The notes: generated by a model from the letters alone, not told the origin. Shown: positions 8,340 to 19,801, counted from the stretch's first letter. The stretch is DNA of 64,000 nt from Paenibacillus sp. S150 (GCF_019352175.1 NZ_JACBYI010000003.1:266815-330814), one strand, 5' to 3'. A program made the numbers and translations.

Positions 8340-8690
8340 TATTCTTCGATCCTCCTTTGGATCAGCAGCAGGACCCAGCAGAGCAGCAGCGGCGAGAGCA
8401 CACTCTGCACAGCAGGCAACGGCAAAAGCCGTCTGGCATAGGATCTTAAATATCGGTCATGGCTGATAATGGCAGAAATCAGCCGCGTACAGCCAAAATA
8501 CCATACGTAATCATATTCAGCGAGACGGGTGCGATCCCCATGGAGCCGCTTCAATCCATATCCCAATCCGGACAATGACCATGGAGACAAAGAATGCAAG
8601 AAGCCGCTCACGTCTGCGCTCCAAATCGTATTTCATCAGCCTCATCATTCCGCATACACCTCTCGGAACAGCTCATCGACACTTTTTCCC
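8340..8690 (-). pseudogene. Decayed ABC transporter (end of ATPase gene plus permease fragments)
   Basis: On the minus strand a frame ending DELFREVYAE then a stop resembles the C-terminus of ABC ATPases of the antibiotic/Na-export type. Immediately after it comes a permease-like start (MRLMKYDLERRRERLLAFF) that breaks after about 40 codons. Hydrophobic pieces (LPAVQSVLSPLLLCWVLLL) follow in another frame. No intact frame remains, so I read this as a deletion scar. Confidence 0.4.
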
Positions 8691-8820
8691 CGCTAATACA
8701 TGACAACTCTTGTGAGTTTAATAGAAATGATTAATGGACCATCAAAAAAGAAATGATTGGAAAAACGATGTTAGGTTTTAGTAAGATTATTTTAAATTCT
8801 TAACAGTTAACAAATAATAG

Positions 8821-10236
<1,416 letters not shown>

Positions 10237-10341
10237 CAGTGTCCCGCCTCTGCTTCTGCTTAGGAAGCTATTGTGAAAAAGTTACTCAGCCTGCCGGCAG
10301 CTCTGGCGGACTGCTGCGGCGTCTCTCCGGAGCAAATGCGT

Positions 10342-11298
10342 TCAATCAATGCCTGGTATGTATTGTTCAGCATTGGAAAGCTGTTCCGTCAGAATGCCTG
10401 TTTGCGCCCGAGTGTTTTGTTCCTCCAGCAAAATCTGCATAATTGCCCCTGTACTCACCGAGAGCTGATTTAAATCCACGGACAACAGCTTCACCTGCTC
10501 CTGCAGCACAGAGGCTTCATCGGTTCCTTCCAGATAGCGGGTCGCAAAATGAAGGAACACATCAACTTTTCTCAGCAGCATCAGCACCGGAATGGCCTTG
10601 ATTTCAGCTGCGGTGAAACGGAATCGGCGGCTGAAGCCCCGGCAAAAATCCCGGACCGCCGTCTTTTCATCCGTATGCCCCAGCAGCCCGGACAGAATAA
10701 CCGCCGGCTCCATTGCCCGCACATCGGAGGTGCAAAACTCAAAGTCAAGCAATGCGGCTACTTGCCGGTGATCCTTTGTCTCCACCAGCAGATTGGAAGC
10801 GTTCAAATCACCATGCACCAGCTGGTGCGGCAGCCCTTCCAATTCTGCCAGTGAAGCCGTGATATTTTCATGCGCCCTGTAGAGCAGCTGCAGCTCCTGG
10901 CCCAGTTCAGTAAGAGGAACAGGCGGGTTGAGGCACAGCTCCCGGATAACTTCTCCGGTGCACAGCGGATAAGCCCGGCGCAGCTCATAATAAGGGCGGT
11001 ACACCGGAGCAAGGCCCGGACTTACGCCGGCCAGCACACGGGACAACGTACCTGCCGCCTCTCCGAAGGATTCGAAATAGCCGGATTCCTCTTCTGCGGG
11101 CGAATCGCCGTCAATATATTGAAACAAGCAGGCAAATTTGCCTGCCCCCTCCTCCAGCTGAACCAGAGTTTCTCCGGTTGGGGTGAGGATGGGCACAGGC
11201 ACCTGGAATGGCAGAGACCTTCCCCCCAGCTTTTGCAGCACGGCATGCTCGAATTCGATTTTGCCTCTGTCCCTGTGCGTATCATAGATCCGCAGCAC
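10342..11298 (-). CDS. APH-type phosphotransferase, apparent start codon lost
   Basis: From GTG 11298 the frame gives 318 residues with the aminoglycoside-phosphotransferase/HSK2 fold. HQLVHGDLNASNLLV supplies the catalytic Asp and Asn, and ALLDFEFC is the metal-binding Asp region. Homology-like sequence continues in frame upstream of the GTG (LISQIWPEWNGKLSKR, then SGGWNNTTYFVENG, the nucleotide-binding loop), back to about 11415. No ATG, GTG or TTG is found there before the TAG at 11458. One G missing at about 11417 would restore an ATG directly after GAGAGGGG. So the gene is either expressed from a rare codon or broken at its first base triplet. The substrate is unknown; relatives act on homoserine, fructosamine or aminoglycosides. 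Confidence 0.7.
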   Translation of the reverse strand: MLRIYDTHRDRGKIEFEHAVLQKLGGRSLPFQVPVPILTPTGETLVQLEEGAGKFACLFQYIDGDSPAEEESGYFESFGEAAGTLSRVLAGVSPGLAPVYRPYYELRRAYPLCTGEVIRELCLNPPVPLTELGQELQLLYRAHENITASLAELEGLPHQLVHGDLNASNLLVETKDHRQVAALLDFEFCTSDVRAMEPAVILSGLLGHTDEKTAVRDFCRGFSRRFRFTAAEIKAIPVLMLLRKVDVFLHFATRYLEGTDEASVLQEQVKLLSVDLNQLSVSTGAIMQILLEEQNTRAQTGILTEQLSNAEQYIPGID

Positions 11299-11470
11299 AG
11301 CACGTCGAGCTCCATTTTCAACAAAATAAGTAGTATTATTCCAGCCTCCACTCCGCTTGCTCAGCTTCCCGTTCCACTCCGGCCAAATCTGGCTTATAAG
11401 GGTATCCGTAGGCTTATGCCCCTCTCTTATTTGTGCTCTTTGCTTCCGGCTATCCGGCTAATTGAATGAA

Positions 11471-12037
11471 TTAGAAATCGTATGCCGCTTCTTGTATTCT
11501 TTTTATTTCCCGGTAGGTGTCAGCGGTGATTTTCAAGTCCTCCGCCAGCCGCTGGAGACGCAATATAACATCGTCATTTACAATTTCTTTTTTGTAAAAA
11601 TCCTTTTCTTCTATAAATACATAGGTTTGCACGATTTGCGCTTTCATATAGGACAGGATGGGCTTCAATTGCTGCTCAGGCACCAGATAATGCTTGGCAG
11701 AGCCCGCCGTCACCACAATGCCGGCCACTTTGCCGAGCAATGCATTCTGCGGCAGCAGGTCGAATATATTTTTCAATGTACCCGGCAAAGATGCCTGAAA
11801 TACGGGCATGCCGAATACAATTACATCGGAATCCATCAGTTCACCTGCAACATAACCCGTATCCCCTTCATATTCCAGGAAATTGCGCCCGTCGCTGAAC
11901 TGGATATGGTAATCTTTCAGGTCTATGATCTGGACAGTGCCGCCTGCAAATTGCTCCTGAATATATTTAGCCGCTGTCTGCAGAGCCGTACTGGTTTTTG
12001 AACCGACCGCAGAACCGGACAGCAGAGTCACTTTCAT
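11471..12037 (-). CDS. NADPH-dependent FMN reductase
   Basis: 188 residues with a flavodoxin-like fold. The FMN phosphate loop is GSAVGSKTSTA and the second flavin loop is GMPVFQASLPGTLKN. It reduces FMN for a partner monooxygenase (SsuE/MsuE type). It overlaps the end of the LLM oxidoreductase gene by 4 bp, so the two form a translationally coupled two-component flavin system. The partner's substrate, perhaps a sulfonate or aromatic, cannot be told from sequence. Confidence 0.85.
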   Translation of the reverse strand: MKVTLLSGSAVGSKTSTALQTAAKYIQEQFAGGTVQIIDLKDYHIQFSDGRNFLEYEGDTGYVAGELMDSDVIVFGMPVFQASLPGTLKNIFDLLPQNALLGKVAGIVVTAGSAKHYLVPEQQLKPILSYMKAQIVQTYVFIEEKDFYKKEIVNDDVILRLQRLAEDLKITADTYREIKRIQEAAYDF

Positions 12038-13095
12038 TGTACTTCCTCCTTAGTGTATTTTTTCAGTGCAGGAATAATTTCTGTACCAATCAGCTCGATA
12101 TTTTTCATGATTTTTGCAAAAGGCACCCCTCCAAAGTCCAACTGGGCCGTATAGCGCTGGTGCCCGAACAGCTCATGCTGATAGAGCAGCTTCTCAATGA
12201 TTTGCTGGGGACTGCCAACGTTCAATACATCTCTCTTGTCCAAGCCCTGGGCAAAATGCTGCTTGGGAAAACCCCTTCCGTTCGTCAGCTTCATCCCTTC
12301 ATTAATATGGGGATAATATTCCTGCAGCGCCTGCTGGGTCGTTTCGGCGGCATAAAAGAATCCGGCGGTCGCCACAGGCAGCTCTGACGGATCAAAGCCC
12401 CCGCTTGCGGCGGCTTCTCTGTAGGCATCGATGGAGCGTTTGAAGCTGGAGGCCGGACCTCCCAAATGGGCCAAAAACATCGGAACGCCTGCATAGCCTG
12501 CCTTTATGGCGCTTGCCGGCGTACCGCCCACCGCCCGCCAAATCGGCAGCGAGCCGTTTTGGGGCCGCGGAATCACCTGGGCGTTCTCCAGAGGAGCACG
12601 GAATTTCCCCTTCCAGTTAAGTGTTTCATTCTGGTTAATTTGGAGCAGCAAATCGAACTTTTCCTCGAACAGCTCCTCATAGTCGTCCACATTATAGCCA
12701 AGCAATTTGTACAGGCCAATGCGGGAGGCACGCCCGGCAATGATCTCCGCGCGCCCTCCGGAGATCAGATCAACAGTGGAGAAATCTTCATATACCCGTA
12801 CAGGGTCCGAGGTGCTGATGATGGTCGAGGAACTGCCGATTCTCATATGTCTGGTGGCTTGGGCAATAGCGGAGAGAATAACGGTATGGGCCTGGGTAGC
12901 GAAATAAGACTGGTGGCTTTCTCCGACACTAAAAAATTCAACCCCCGCCTGCTCGGCAAGCTGCGCCATCTCAATAATCTCCCGGATTCTTTGCCCAGCG
13001 GATATGCGTTCTCCGCTGGCCGGGTCCGGGAGATGGTCCCCAAGTGTATACAGGCCAAATTCCAATCCATTTTTCTTGAAGGTATGCATGTGCAT
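12034..13095 (-). CDS. LLM-class flavin-dependent monooxygenase (luciferase-like)
   Basis: 353 residues. A bacterial-luciferase TIM barrel is evident from EFFSVGESHQSYFATQAHTV, RHMRIGSSSTIISTSDPVRVYEDF and DLISGGRAEIIAGRASRIG. It uses reduced flavin and oxygen, most likely supplied by the adjoining FMN reductase. It is the first gene of the two-gene operon. AGGAAG precedes the ATG by 5-6 bases. The 250-bp AT-rich divergent region to the sulfurtransferase should hold the promoters. No regulator gene is adjacent. Confidence 0.85.
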   Translation of the reverse strand: MHMHTFKKNGLEFGLYTLGDHLPDPASGERISAGQRIREIIEMAQLAEQAGVEFFSVGESHQSYFATQAHTVILSAIAQATRHMRIGSSSTIISTSDPVRVYEDFSTVDLISGGRAEIIAGRASRIGLYKLLGYNVDDYEELFEEKFDLLLQINQNETLNWKGKFRAPLENAQVIPRPQNGSLPIWRAVGGTPASAIKAGYAGVPMFLAHLGGPASSFKRSIDAYREAAASGGFDPSELPVATAGFFYAAETTQQALQEYYPHINEGMKLTNGRGFPKQHFAQGLDKRDVLNVGSPQQIIEKLLYQHELFGHQRYTAQLDFGGVPFAKIMKNIELIGTEIIPALKKYTKEEVQ

Positions 13096-13340
13096 CTTCT
13101 TCCTTTCTTATCAGTTCTGCACTACTATAGTGCGACTGTTCATTTATTTCAATACAATCATTATACACCATTAAATATAATATTGTAAGTAATGTACTTT
13201 TAGTTATATACATTAAAAAAGTTTTCCCTTGCCCTGCTGGCTTTCAGGCTCTTTCCGGATCTCATGCAGCCGGTTATGCGGATTTCCATTTTTCCGCTAT
13301 AATAAATTTCATATTGATATATGCAAAGGATGGGATACTT

Positions 13341-14228
13341 ATGGACGCTACCGTTTCCATGCGCTGGCTGCTGGCAAGACTCTATGAGCCGGAGCAGACA
13401 ATCGTCGACTGCCGGTTTACACTCGGTAAACCTGAGGCTGGCCGGGAAAGCTATGAACAAGAGCATATTCCGGGTGCTGTCTATCTCGATTTGGAACTTG
13501 ATCTGTCCAGTCCTGCAGGGGAACACGGCGGACGCCATCCCTTGCCCGACCCGCAGGCGCTTGCTGCACGCCTCTCGAAGCTCGGAATTGGCAACGATAC
13601 ACGCATCGTGGCCTATGATGACGAGAATGGCATGAATGCTGCGCGGCTTTGGTGGCTGCTGCGCTACCTCGGACATGAGCAGGCATTCATTCTGGAAGGC
13701 GGGTTCAGCGCCTGGAAAGCAGCGGAATTCCCGGTGACGGATCATCAGCCGGTGCGGGTGCCAAGTTCATTTACAGCAAATGTGCAGCCGCAGATGCTGG
13801 CAGATGTCGGTGAGGTTCGCCGGGTATCCGGACAGACGGTTGAAAATGCTCCGGCTTCGGATTCAGATTCGACCTCTGCTCTTCCCGTGCTGATCGACTC
13901 CCGCGCGAATGACCGCTATCGCGGGCAGAATGAAACGCTGGACAAGAAGGCCGGACATATCCCGGGCGCGGTCAACTACTTCTGGAAGGATACGCAGCAC
14001 GCAGACGGCAGCTTTAAGAGCGCTGAGGAGTTGCAGGAGCATTTCTCCGAGCTGGACCAAGACGCTGAGATCATCGTCTACTGCGGCTCCGGCGTAACCG
14101 CCTGCCCCAATGTGCTGGCGCTGGAGAAGGCCGGATTCAAGAATGTCCGGCTGTATGCGGGGAGCTGGAGCGATTGGAGTTCGTACCCTCAAAACCCTGT
14201 AGCCACTGGCGACAAAGAAAAGGCTTAA
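13341..14228 (+). CDS. Two-domain sulfurtransferase (rhodanese/3-mercaptopyruvate type)
   Basis: 295 residues. Two tandem rhodanese domains are visible. The N-terminal one (DCRFTLGKPEAGRESY; HIPGAVYLDLELDL; GRHPLPDP) is catalytically silent. The C-terminal one has the active loop CGSGVTA with nucleophilic cysteine after EIIVY. It moves sulfur from thiosulfate or mercaptopyruvate to thiophilic acceptors. The start ATG 13341 has AGGATGGG 6 bases upstream; the frame opens 9 codons earlier without a site. A terminator follows at 14253. The tail of a second such gene lies 1.2 kb downstream. Confidence 0.88.
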   Translation: MDATVSMRWLLARLYEPEQTIVDCRFTLGKPEAGRESYEQEHIPGAVYLDLELDLSSPAGEHGGRHPLPDPQALAARLSKLGIGNDTRIVAYDDENGMNAARLWWLLRYLGHEQAFILEGGFSAWKAAEFPVTDHQPVRVPSSFTANVQPQMLADVGEVRRVSGQTVENAPASDSDSTSALPVLIDSRANDRYRGQNETLDKKAGHIPGAVNYFWKDTQHADGSFKSAEELQEHFSELDQDAEIIVYCGSGVTACPNVLALEKAGFKNVRLYAGSWSDWSSYPQNPVATGDKEKA

Positions 14229-14252
14229 ACGGCATAGCAGCATGTGACTCGG

Positions 14253-14287
14253 AGTACATCGTTCATGTAGCGATGTACTTCTTTGCT
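14253..14287 (+). terminator. Terminator of the sulfurtransferase gene
   Basis: Perfect 9-bp stem AGTACATCG/CGATGTACT with a 9-base loop, followed by TCTTTGCT. It begins 25 bp after the stop codon. Confidence 0.7.
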
Positions 14288-14722
14288 ACGTGCTCGGGAT
14301 CGTCGAAGTCAACAAGGAGTCAACGCTCGCTCTCTGTAAACATTTTCAGGAAGCCCCGCACCGAGCGCCTGTTTGTATGATTCTTTATTTATCGTACAGC
14401 CCACCGAGCATACGTCCTCACCGCTGTACGCAAACAATGAAAGCCGGCAGTTACGACTTATGAAGCGGTTGATCAAATCAGTCAACGGCTCAACAGCGAT
14501 AAGTACTCATTCAACATGAAGTCAACAAAAATGGTGATTTAAGGTGATTGCGGCGGAAGTCAAACGTTTGTGTGTTGCTGTTGTCGTGGATTGTAAAATA
14601 TGAAAAATTAAGTGAATTAGATATGCAGATCGACTGTTCAGATAGCCGTGGTTAAAAGGTTACGATACTGCTGTGTATTTTGAGGGGACTTGGGTTGAGG
14701 TGCCTAAAAGGAGTTGCAAAAG
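14288..14722. other. Intergenic, no recognisable gene
   Basis: 435 bp with stops in all frames and no family resemblance. The last 30 bases hold the AAAGGAG site of the following broken phosphotransferase gene. Confidence 0.5.
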
Positions 14723-15190
14723 TTGAGCGAGATAGTACAGCTTGAAAAGCTATGTAATTATTTAATGCTCGGAGAGATAGTAGAAGCGCCTGTAGCAGTG
14801 AGTGGCGGGTTTATGCACCGAATGTATGCGTTAAAAACCACTCTCGGGAGATACGTAGTCAAAGCACTAAACCCAGAAATCATGCGCAGACCTACTGCCA
14901 TGAAAAACTTTATTGACTCAGAACGGATTGCCAATGTTGCTGCAGGCTATGTGCCTGCCCTACCGGCTAAAGTGTTCAGTGAAAATTCTATTCATGAAGT
15001 AGACGATCAATTCTATCTTGTTTTTGATTGGATAGATGGACGATACACTCCATTATACGCTATGCAGATACTATCTTTGAGTTAGAAGCATGGCTTAAGA
15101 TCGAAGAAGCTTGATGCACTTCTCTTTATTAAGGATACGATAGTTTCTCAATTACGATGGCTTGCAAGCAACAGCGTTGGACACTTGTCC
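14723..15190 (+). pseudogene. Broken aminoglycoside-phosphotransferase-like gene with internal deletion
   Basis: From TTG 14723, with AAAGGAG 9 bases upstream, about 120 codons of an APH-type kinase are readable. GGFMHRMYALKTTLGRYVVK is the ATP loop and Lys strand, and FYLVFDWIDGRY is the hinge. A TAG at 15083 ends the frame. Shifting frame gives LFIKDTIVSQLRWLAS, which looks like the C-terminal helix of the same family. The catalytic HxDxxxxN core is missing, so a deletion removed the middle and the protein is dead. Confidence 0.65.
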
Positions 15191-15463
15191 CCCCTTCGGG
15201 TGTTACTTTACTTCGCTTGGCCTTTTGTTGGCGATCCGTTCGGCTTGACCTAGCCACAGGGTGGATGACTTGCCCGACTCAAACCGTCTTGCCGCTCCAG
15301 CCCCGTCCTCCACGGGCTTCTTGCTCCACAAGTCCGCCCAAGCGCCAAGGGAGGTCGTTGAAAACGGGCGTTGGCATGTCTTCCGAGGCATTCCCGCCGC
15401 GCTGCTCCGAACCCCCATTTTTTTTCGTTGGAACTATTCAAGAATCGGGGGCGTGGGGGAGTA
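15191..15463. other. GC-rich block of unknown origin
   Basis: About 270 bp, clearly more GC-rich than its flanks, with an open minus-strand frame of 71 codons (15418-15203) that has no ribosome site and no known family. It joins a broken kinase gene to a sulfurtransferase tail and has the look of imported or rearranged DNA. Confidence 0.35.
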
Positions 15464-15523
15464 AGGAGCTGGAGCGACTGGATTTCATATAGCGAGAATC
15501 CGGTGGCGACGGTGGAAGAATAA
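15464..15523 (+). pseudogene. Last 19 codons of a second sulfurtransferase gene
   Basis: Reads RSWSDWISYSENPVATVEE then stop, which parallels the end of the intact gene at 14228 (GSWSDWSSYPQNPVATG). The nucleotide match is only moderate, so this is an old paralogue cut away by deletion and not a fresh duplication. Confidence 0.75.
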
Positions 15524-15530
15524 ATTACAA

Positions 15531-15558
15531 AGAGCCCGCGCAGGACGCGGGCTCTTTG
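15531..15558 (+). terminator. Rho-independent terminator
   Basis: Perfect 10-bp stem AGAGCCCGCG/CGCGGGCTCT, loop CAGGA, then TTGT. It originally served the lost second sulfurtransferase gene. Confidence 0.8.
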
Positions 15559-15646
15559 TGCTGAAGTTATGCCGGGGTACAAATCGTACAGAGCAACAAG
15601 AGAAATTTTCTAAGCTATTAATATGCGAATGCTAAAGCCCGTACTT

Positions 15647-17767
15647 TCAGACCTTGAATTTTTTGATCAGCTCCTGTAAACTTTCGGAAATTCCAGCCAG
15701 TTCATGAGTGGAGTGATTGATTTCTAGCATCATGGCCATTTGCTCCTCAGTTGAAGCCGAGGTTGATTGAGCGCTGTCCGCCGTCCGTTTGGAAATATTG
15801 GAAAGCTCAAACACCGTAGCTGAAACCTGTTCCGTACTGGCTGACATCTGCTCGGCTGAAGCAGATATATCTTGGATCATTCCATTAATGAGCGTGGTCG
15901 ACTGTTCAATACCGCTGAAAGCATCGGCTGCGTCAGTTGAAACCTGTAATCCCTGATTAAGCTGCTCACGGACATTCCCCTGCAGCGCTTGGTTTGAACG
16001 ATGAATTAATTCGATCATTCGGTTGAGGGTGCTGCCGATCTGCACAGCAGTTTGGTTTGACTGCTCAGACAATTTCCGAACTTCAGACGCAACGACCGCA
16101 AACCCCCGCCCGTTCTCGCCGGCACGTGAAGCCTCGATGGCGGCATTCAAGGACAGCAAATTGGTTTGTCTGGAAATATCGGAAATTGCCACTGTCATCT
16201 TTCCCGCTTCGCCGGAGAGCATGGACAGCTCGTTCATAATTCCGGAAGAATCATCAACGGCGGACATAATTCTGTTCATCTGATTACCGACTTCCTGAAT
16301 ATGATTATTGCCGACACTGACCTGTTCGCCTGTCTTGTAAGCAGCTTCCACAATGACTCCCGCAGATTCAGCGACAGATACAATGCCGCGGGCCATTTCA
16401 TCAATTGTACTAGCCGCCTGTTTAGCGGCTTCCGCACCACTAACTGCATACTCTGCATTTTCCTGAACTATTTCAGTAACATGGTTCACAGACTCAGTCG
16501 TCTCCTGTGTACTCTTCTGAATGATATCAGCGGATGCTGCCAACATCTCGGAAGCCGATTTAACGGCCGTCACCATATTTTGTAAAGACATTGTCATATG
16601 ATTGAAATTGGAGGCCAATAATCCAAACTCATCCTTCTTATTATAGGCTACTCTTCCCGTCAGATCACCTTCACGAATCGTTTGGATACTGGATTGCAGG
16701 TTCTTAATAGGACGTTTGAAGGCTCTCCAAAGGTAGACTATAAGCAAACAGGAAAAAACAAAACTTACAGCGATATAAGATAAGACAGCTATCTTAATTG
16801 GCTTAACCGCGTTAATATAATCTTCTGCGCCTACCAAAGCGCTAATTTCCCAACCGGTTGTCGGATCGATTGCGCTTAACGCATTCAGATAGATTGTTTC
16901 TCCTGTAACATCAGTTTGTATCTCCGAAGCAAAAAAATCGTCAGCTTTGCCAGGTGTAAAGTCTGCAGGAATCTGCTCGATTTCCTTGAACGGGAACCCT
17001 AGATCAAATCCATATGTATACAAATTACCTGCGCCCGCAACAACTTCACGCTCAGGAGTAAGGATAAGCAAACTCCCATTTTCACCGATATTAAAGTTGC
17101 TTATCAGTTCGGAAATCTTACTTGTGCTGACGCTGAACTTCAATGTACTCCCGCTGCCTTCCAGTTTACGAGTAAAAGTGACTACCTGATTCCCGGTCAG
17201 CGGGTCTGTTTCAGGCGTCGAAATCTGATATTTCTTTGCGTTTTCGGAGATGCTTTGATTTAACTCTTGTTCCAGCGAAACTATACTGCCTTCAGTGGAA
17301 ATCGGTGCGGATACCATGCTACCGTCCGCTTGCTCAACTATAACAGATTCAAGATATGACATGGTTTCAAGTAAATAATTGAGCCGATTCTGCAAAGCCG
17401 CAGCATTATCCAGATCTGAACCTGACTCCAGAAAATATGCGGTCTGGTCGAGCTCTCTGACAACCGAATTGAAAATTTGACCTATCGTATTCTGGGCAAT
17501 ATTCAAACTTGCCTTGACGCCTATCTGAATTTGTTTATTAACTTCGCTCTTTGCACTATCATACGAAACAAATCCTATTAAGCTGCTAGGGATGAGAAGC
17601 ACTAACAAAAGCACAGTTATCATCTTTCCCATAAAAGATTTATACCACTTGTAATTCCCCCCTTTTTTAGCTATAGCTTGGCGTACCTTCAACCGTTCCT
17701 TCGGAGGTTGGTGTGCTTGCTTTGCAGTTGTTATCGTATGTAGTTGGGTTGGCTCTTCCTGGTTCAT
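15647..17767 (-). CDS. Methyl-accepting chemotaxis protein with dCache sensor
   Basis: 706 residues. Order of domains: a basic cytoplasmic stretch of about 45 residues (longer than usual), TM1 at about 47-68, an extracellular double-Cache sensor to about 330, TM2 ([20 protein letters not shown]), HAMP ([20 protein letters not shown]), and a long signalling coil. The coil's hairpin tip ([20 protein letters not shown], then [18 protein letters not shown]) binds CheA/CheW. The ligand is unknown; dCache sensors often bind amino acids or other small organics. It is monocistronic with no chemotaxis genes nearby. A poly-C/G tract near 17655 (CCCCCC) lies in the N-terminal codons. Confidence 0.92.
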   Translation of the reverse strand: MNQEEPTQLHTITTAKQAHQPPKERLKVRQAIAKKGGNYKWYKSFMGKMITVLLLVLLIPSSLIGFVSYDSAKSEVNKQIQIGVKASLNIAQNTIGQIFNSVVRELDQTAYFLESGSDLDNAAALQNRLNYLLETMSYLESVIVEQADGSMVSAPISTEGSIVSLEQELNQSISENAKKYQISTPETDPLTGNQVVTFTRKLEGSGSTLKFSVSTSKISELISNFNIGENGSLLILTPEREVVAGAGNLYTYGFDLGFPFKEIEQIPADFTPGKADDFFASEIQTDVTGETIYLNALSAIDPTTGWEISALVGAEDYINAVKPIKIAVLSYIAVSFVFSCLLIVYLWRAFKRPIKNLQSSIQTIREGDLTGRVAYNKKDEFGLLASNFNHMTMSLQNMVTAVKSASEMLAASADIIQKSTQETTESVNHVTEIVQENAEYAVSGAEAAKQAASTIDEMARGIVSVAESAGVIVEAAYKTGEQVSVGNNHIQEVGNQMNRIMSAVDDSSGIMNELSMLSGEAGKMTVAISDISRQTNLLSLNAAIEASRAGENGRGFAVVASEVRKLSEQSNQTAVQIGSTLNRMIELIHRSNQALQGNVREQLNQGLQVSTDAADAFSGIEQSTTLINGMIQDISASAEQMSASTEQVSATVFELSNISKRTADSAQSTSASTEEQMAMMLEINHSTHELAGISESLQELIKKFKV

Positions 17768-17932
17768 CTTCTAATGACCTCCGAATATTTTTTCACCATA
17801 TTTGTCAGTTGAACATGGTTTCAATGTTTACTATCGACGAAATAAGTTGAAAAATTTAGATTATTTCAGAAAATAAGTATATTTGCATAAAAAACATGAT
17901 GATTTGTCTGAATTTTCTGAAAAATAATACTA

Positions 17933-18088
17933 ATGCTACGGCAAGAATATCGAACCGAGGATTTCAGGTGTAAGATTGCCAACATATCACACGAGCTGAA
18001 GACGCCTCTCGGCATCGTAAAGGGCTTTGCGGAAACAGGCGAGGTTGTTTTCCAGTTCAAAAACGATCAGGGCCAAGAGCTCAACTGA
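17933..18088 (+). pseudogene. Histidine-kinase H-box fragment
   Basis: A 51-codon frame reads CKIANISHELKTPLGIVKGF, the phospho-accepting HisKA helix with its histidine. After AETGE the match stops. There is no sensor, membrane segment or ATPase domain, and no response regulator nearby. It is a relict of a two-component system. Confidence 0.7.
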
Positions 18089-18251
18089 AAAAAAGAAATC
18101 ACACTGAAATAAAAAACACAACGGCCTGGAACTTTCAGGGCTGTCCTGTAAAACAGCTGCGGCGCCTCCTCCCCCTATCCACAAAAATATTTCATATTCC
18201 CAAATCCAGTGGAATAAAGTGTGATATTGATACCAAGAGGAGGATCAAGGC

Positions 18252-19151
18252 ATGCCTTATTTCATATATCCGTATATCGGCTGGAAGCAGCAATGCACCA
18301 ACGTCCCGGTCGTCTTTCCGCCGCAGCATCAGAATCGGCATCCAGGGTATGAATATTTGATGAACCCTCGACCGCTGTCACAAAATCCCGGCTACACAGG
18401 CAGCGGGAAGCTGAAAAACAAGATAGCGATTGTTACAGGGGGGGACAGCGGGATTGGCAGGGCTGTCGCCATAGCTTTTGCCAAGGAGGGTGCCGATCTG
18501 GTCATCGCCTATCTGGATGAGCATCAGGATGCGGCCGAAACGAAGCAAATGATCAACAATCTGGGCCGGCAATGTTTGCCGGTTGCTGTAGATTTAAGAC
18601 AAGAGGAAAACTGTCATTCTGTAGTGGAAGCTGCGATAAAAGCTTATGGAAAGTTGGATGTTCTGGTCAACAATCACGGTGTGCAGTTTCATCAAAAAAG
18701 CATTATGGATATTAGCAGAGAGCAACTGATGAATACCTTCCAGACGAATATTATTTCCTTCTTTGATATGACGAAGGCGGCTTTGCCCCATCTCCCTGCA
18801 GGAAGCTCCATCATTAATACGACCTCGGATACAGCCTTTTCAGGAATGAGCAACATGATTGATTACACGGCCACCAAAGGAGCCATCGTCTCCTTCACCC
18901 GCTCTTTGGCCCTCTCGCTTGCCGATCAAGGCATTCGGGTTAATGCGGTGGCGCCCGGGCCGACCTGGACCCCGTTGATCCCCTCCGCATTTACCGCAGA
19001 AGAAGTAAGCACATTTGGCACGGAGGTACCCTTGAAACGCCCGGGACAACCGTTCGAGCTGGCTCCTGCCTATGTGCTGCTGGCTTCAGACGATGCTTCA
19101 TACATGTCAGGGCAGGTTATTTTTGTGAATGGAGGCTCCATCGTCACCTGA
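18252..19151 (+). CDS. Short-chain dehydrogenase/reductase (YhxC/YhdF-like)
   Basis: 299 residues. A 50-residue Pro/Tyr-rich N-terminal extension (with QHQNRHPGYEYLMNPRP) is typical of the general-stress SDRs of Bacilli. The Rossmann fold follows: TGGDSGIGRA binds NAD(P), NNHG is the active-site strand, and the Ser in INTTS plus DYTATK supply the Ser-Tyr-Lys triad. It probably acts on a small alcohol or ketone. AAGAGGAGG precedes the ATG by 9 bases. The GlcG-like gene follows after 43 bp and may be co-transcribed. Confidence 0.88.
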   Translation: MPYFIYPYIGWKQQCTNVPVVFPPQHQNRHPGYEYLMNPRPLSQNPGYTGSGKLKNKIAIVTGGDSGIGRAVAIAFAKEGADLVIAYLDEHQDAAETKQMINNLGRQCLPVAVDLRQEENCHSVVEAAIKAYGKLDVLVNNHGVQFHQKSIMDISREQLMNTFQTNIISFFDMTKAALPHLPAGSSIINTTSDTAFSGMSNMIDYTATKGAIVSFTRSLALSLADQGIRVNAVAPGPTWTPLIPSAFTAEEVSTFGTEVPLKRPGQPFELAPAYVLLASDDASYMSGQVIFVNGGSIVT

Positions 19152-19194
19152 TAAATGGCCCGGAATCCATTGAAACCTCAAAGGAGCGAATAGG

Positions 19195-19668
19195 TTGGTC
19201 AAACTTACATTGGCAATAGCCAAACAATTGCTTGCAGCCGCGGAACAGAAAGCCCGTGAACTGGGGCTTTCCTGCGATATTGCAATCGTCGATGAAGGTG
19301 CAAATCTGATCGCCTTTCACCGCATGGACAACGCCCGGATCGCCGATATTGAGGTCTCCATGGGCAAGGCATGGACGAGCGCAGCCCTGCAAATGCCGAC
19401 GGACAACCTGGCGCGGATTGCCCAACCCGGAGGTGATGCCTATGGGATCAACACAACCCATCAAGGGAAGATTACCATCCTGGGCGGAGGCATTCCGTTC
19501 GCCGCAGAAGGCAAGACCGCAGGCGGCATCGGCGTGAGCGGGGGAACGGGCTCCCAGGATATAGAAGTTGCGAACGCTGCTGTTCAAGCCTTCGTAAGTA
19601 TACAGCAAGCCGGAGCTGTAGCATTTGTATCCGCCCGCATAGGTTCGAATGATTCGTTCAGAATTTAA
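19195..19668 (+). CDS. GlcG/HbpS-family protein (DUF336)
   Basis: 157 residues from TTG 19195, which has AAAGGAG 9 bases upstream. Family motifs are DIAIVDEGANLIAFHRMD, STGKAWT-like MGKAWTSAAL, and GGGIPFAAEGKTAGGIGVSG. Members bind heme or cobalamin-like ligands or act beside glycolate and diol enzymes, and the exact role differs between species. It probably shares a transcript with the upstream SDR. Cytosolic, with no signal peptide. Confidence 0.82.
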   Translation: MVKLTLAIAKQLLAAAEQKARELGLSCDIAIVDEGANLIAFHRMDNARIADIEVSMGKAWTSAALQMPTDNLARIAQPGGDAYGINTTHQGKITILGGGIPFAAEGKTAGGIGVSGGTGSQDIEVANAAVQAFVSIQQAGAVAFVSARIGSNDSFRI

Positions 19669-19801
19669 AGGAAAAATAATTGCTCCGCCGCCGCCGGACC
19701 CAATTGTTCCTGCACCTTCATGCCTGCTTCGGCCATGATTTAGTCGGCGGTGCTCCGCCCGCACCCGGGATGGTATCCAGCCGTTCTCTTCGGGTCCGTT
19801 A

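Noticed and set aside
14253..14287. Hairpin considered as a regulator operator
   Set aside because: Position just after a stop codon and a trailing T-rich stretch fit a terminator better.
15203..15492. Short overlapping frames in the GC-rich block
   Set aside because: No ribosome sites, no recognisable family; frames on both strands are open because of GC content.
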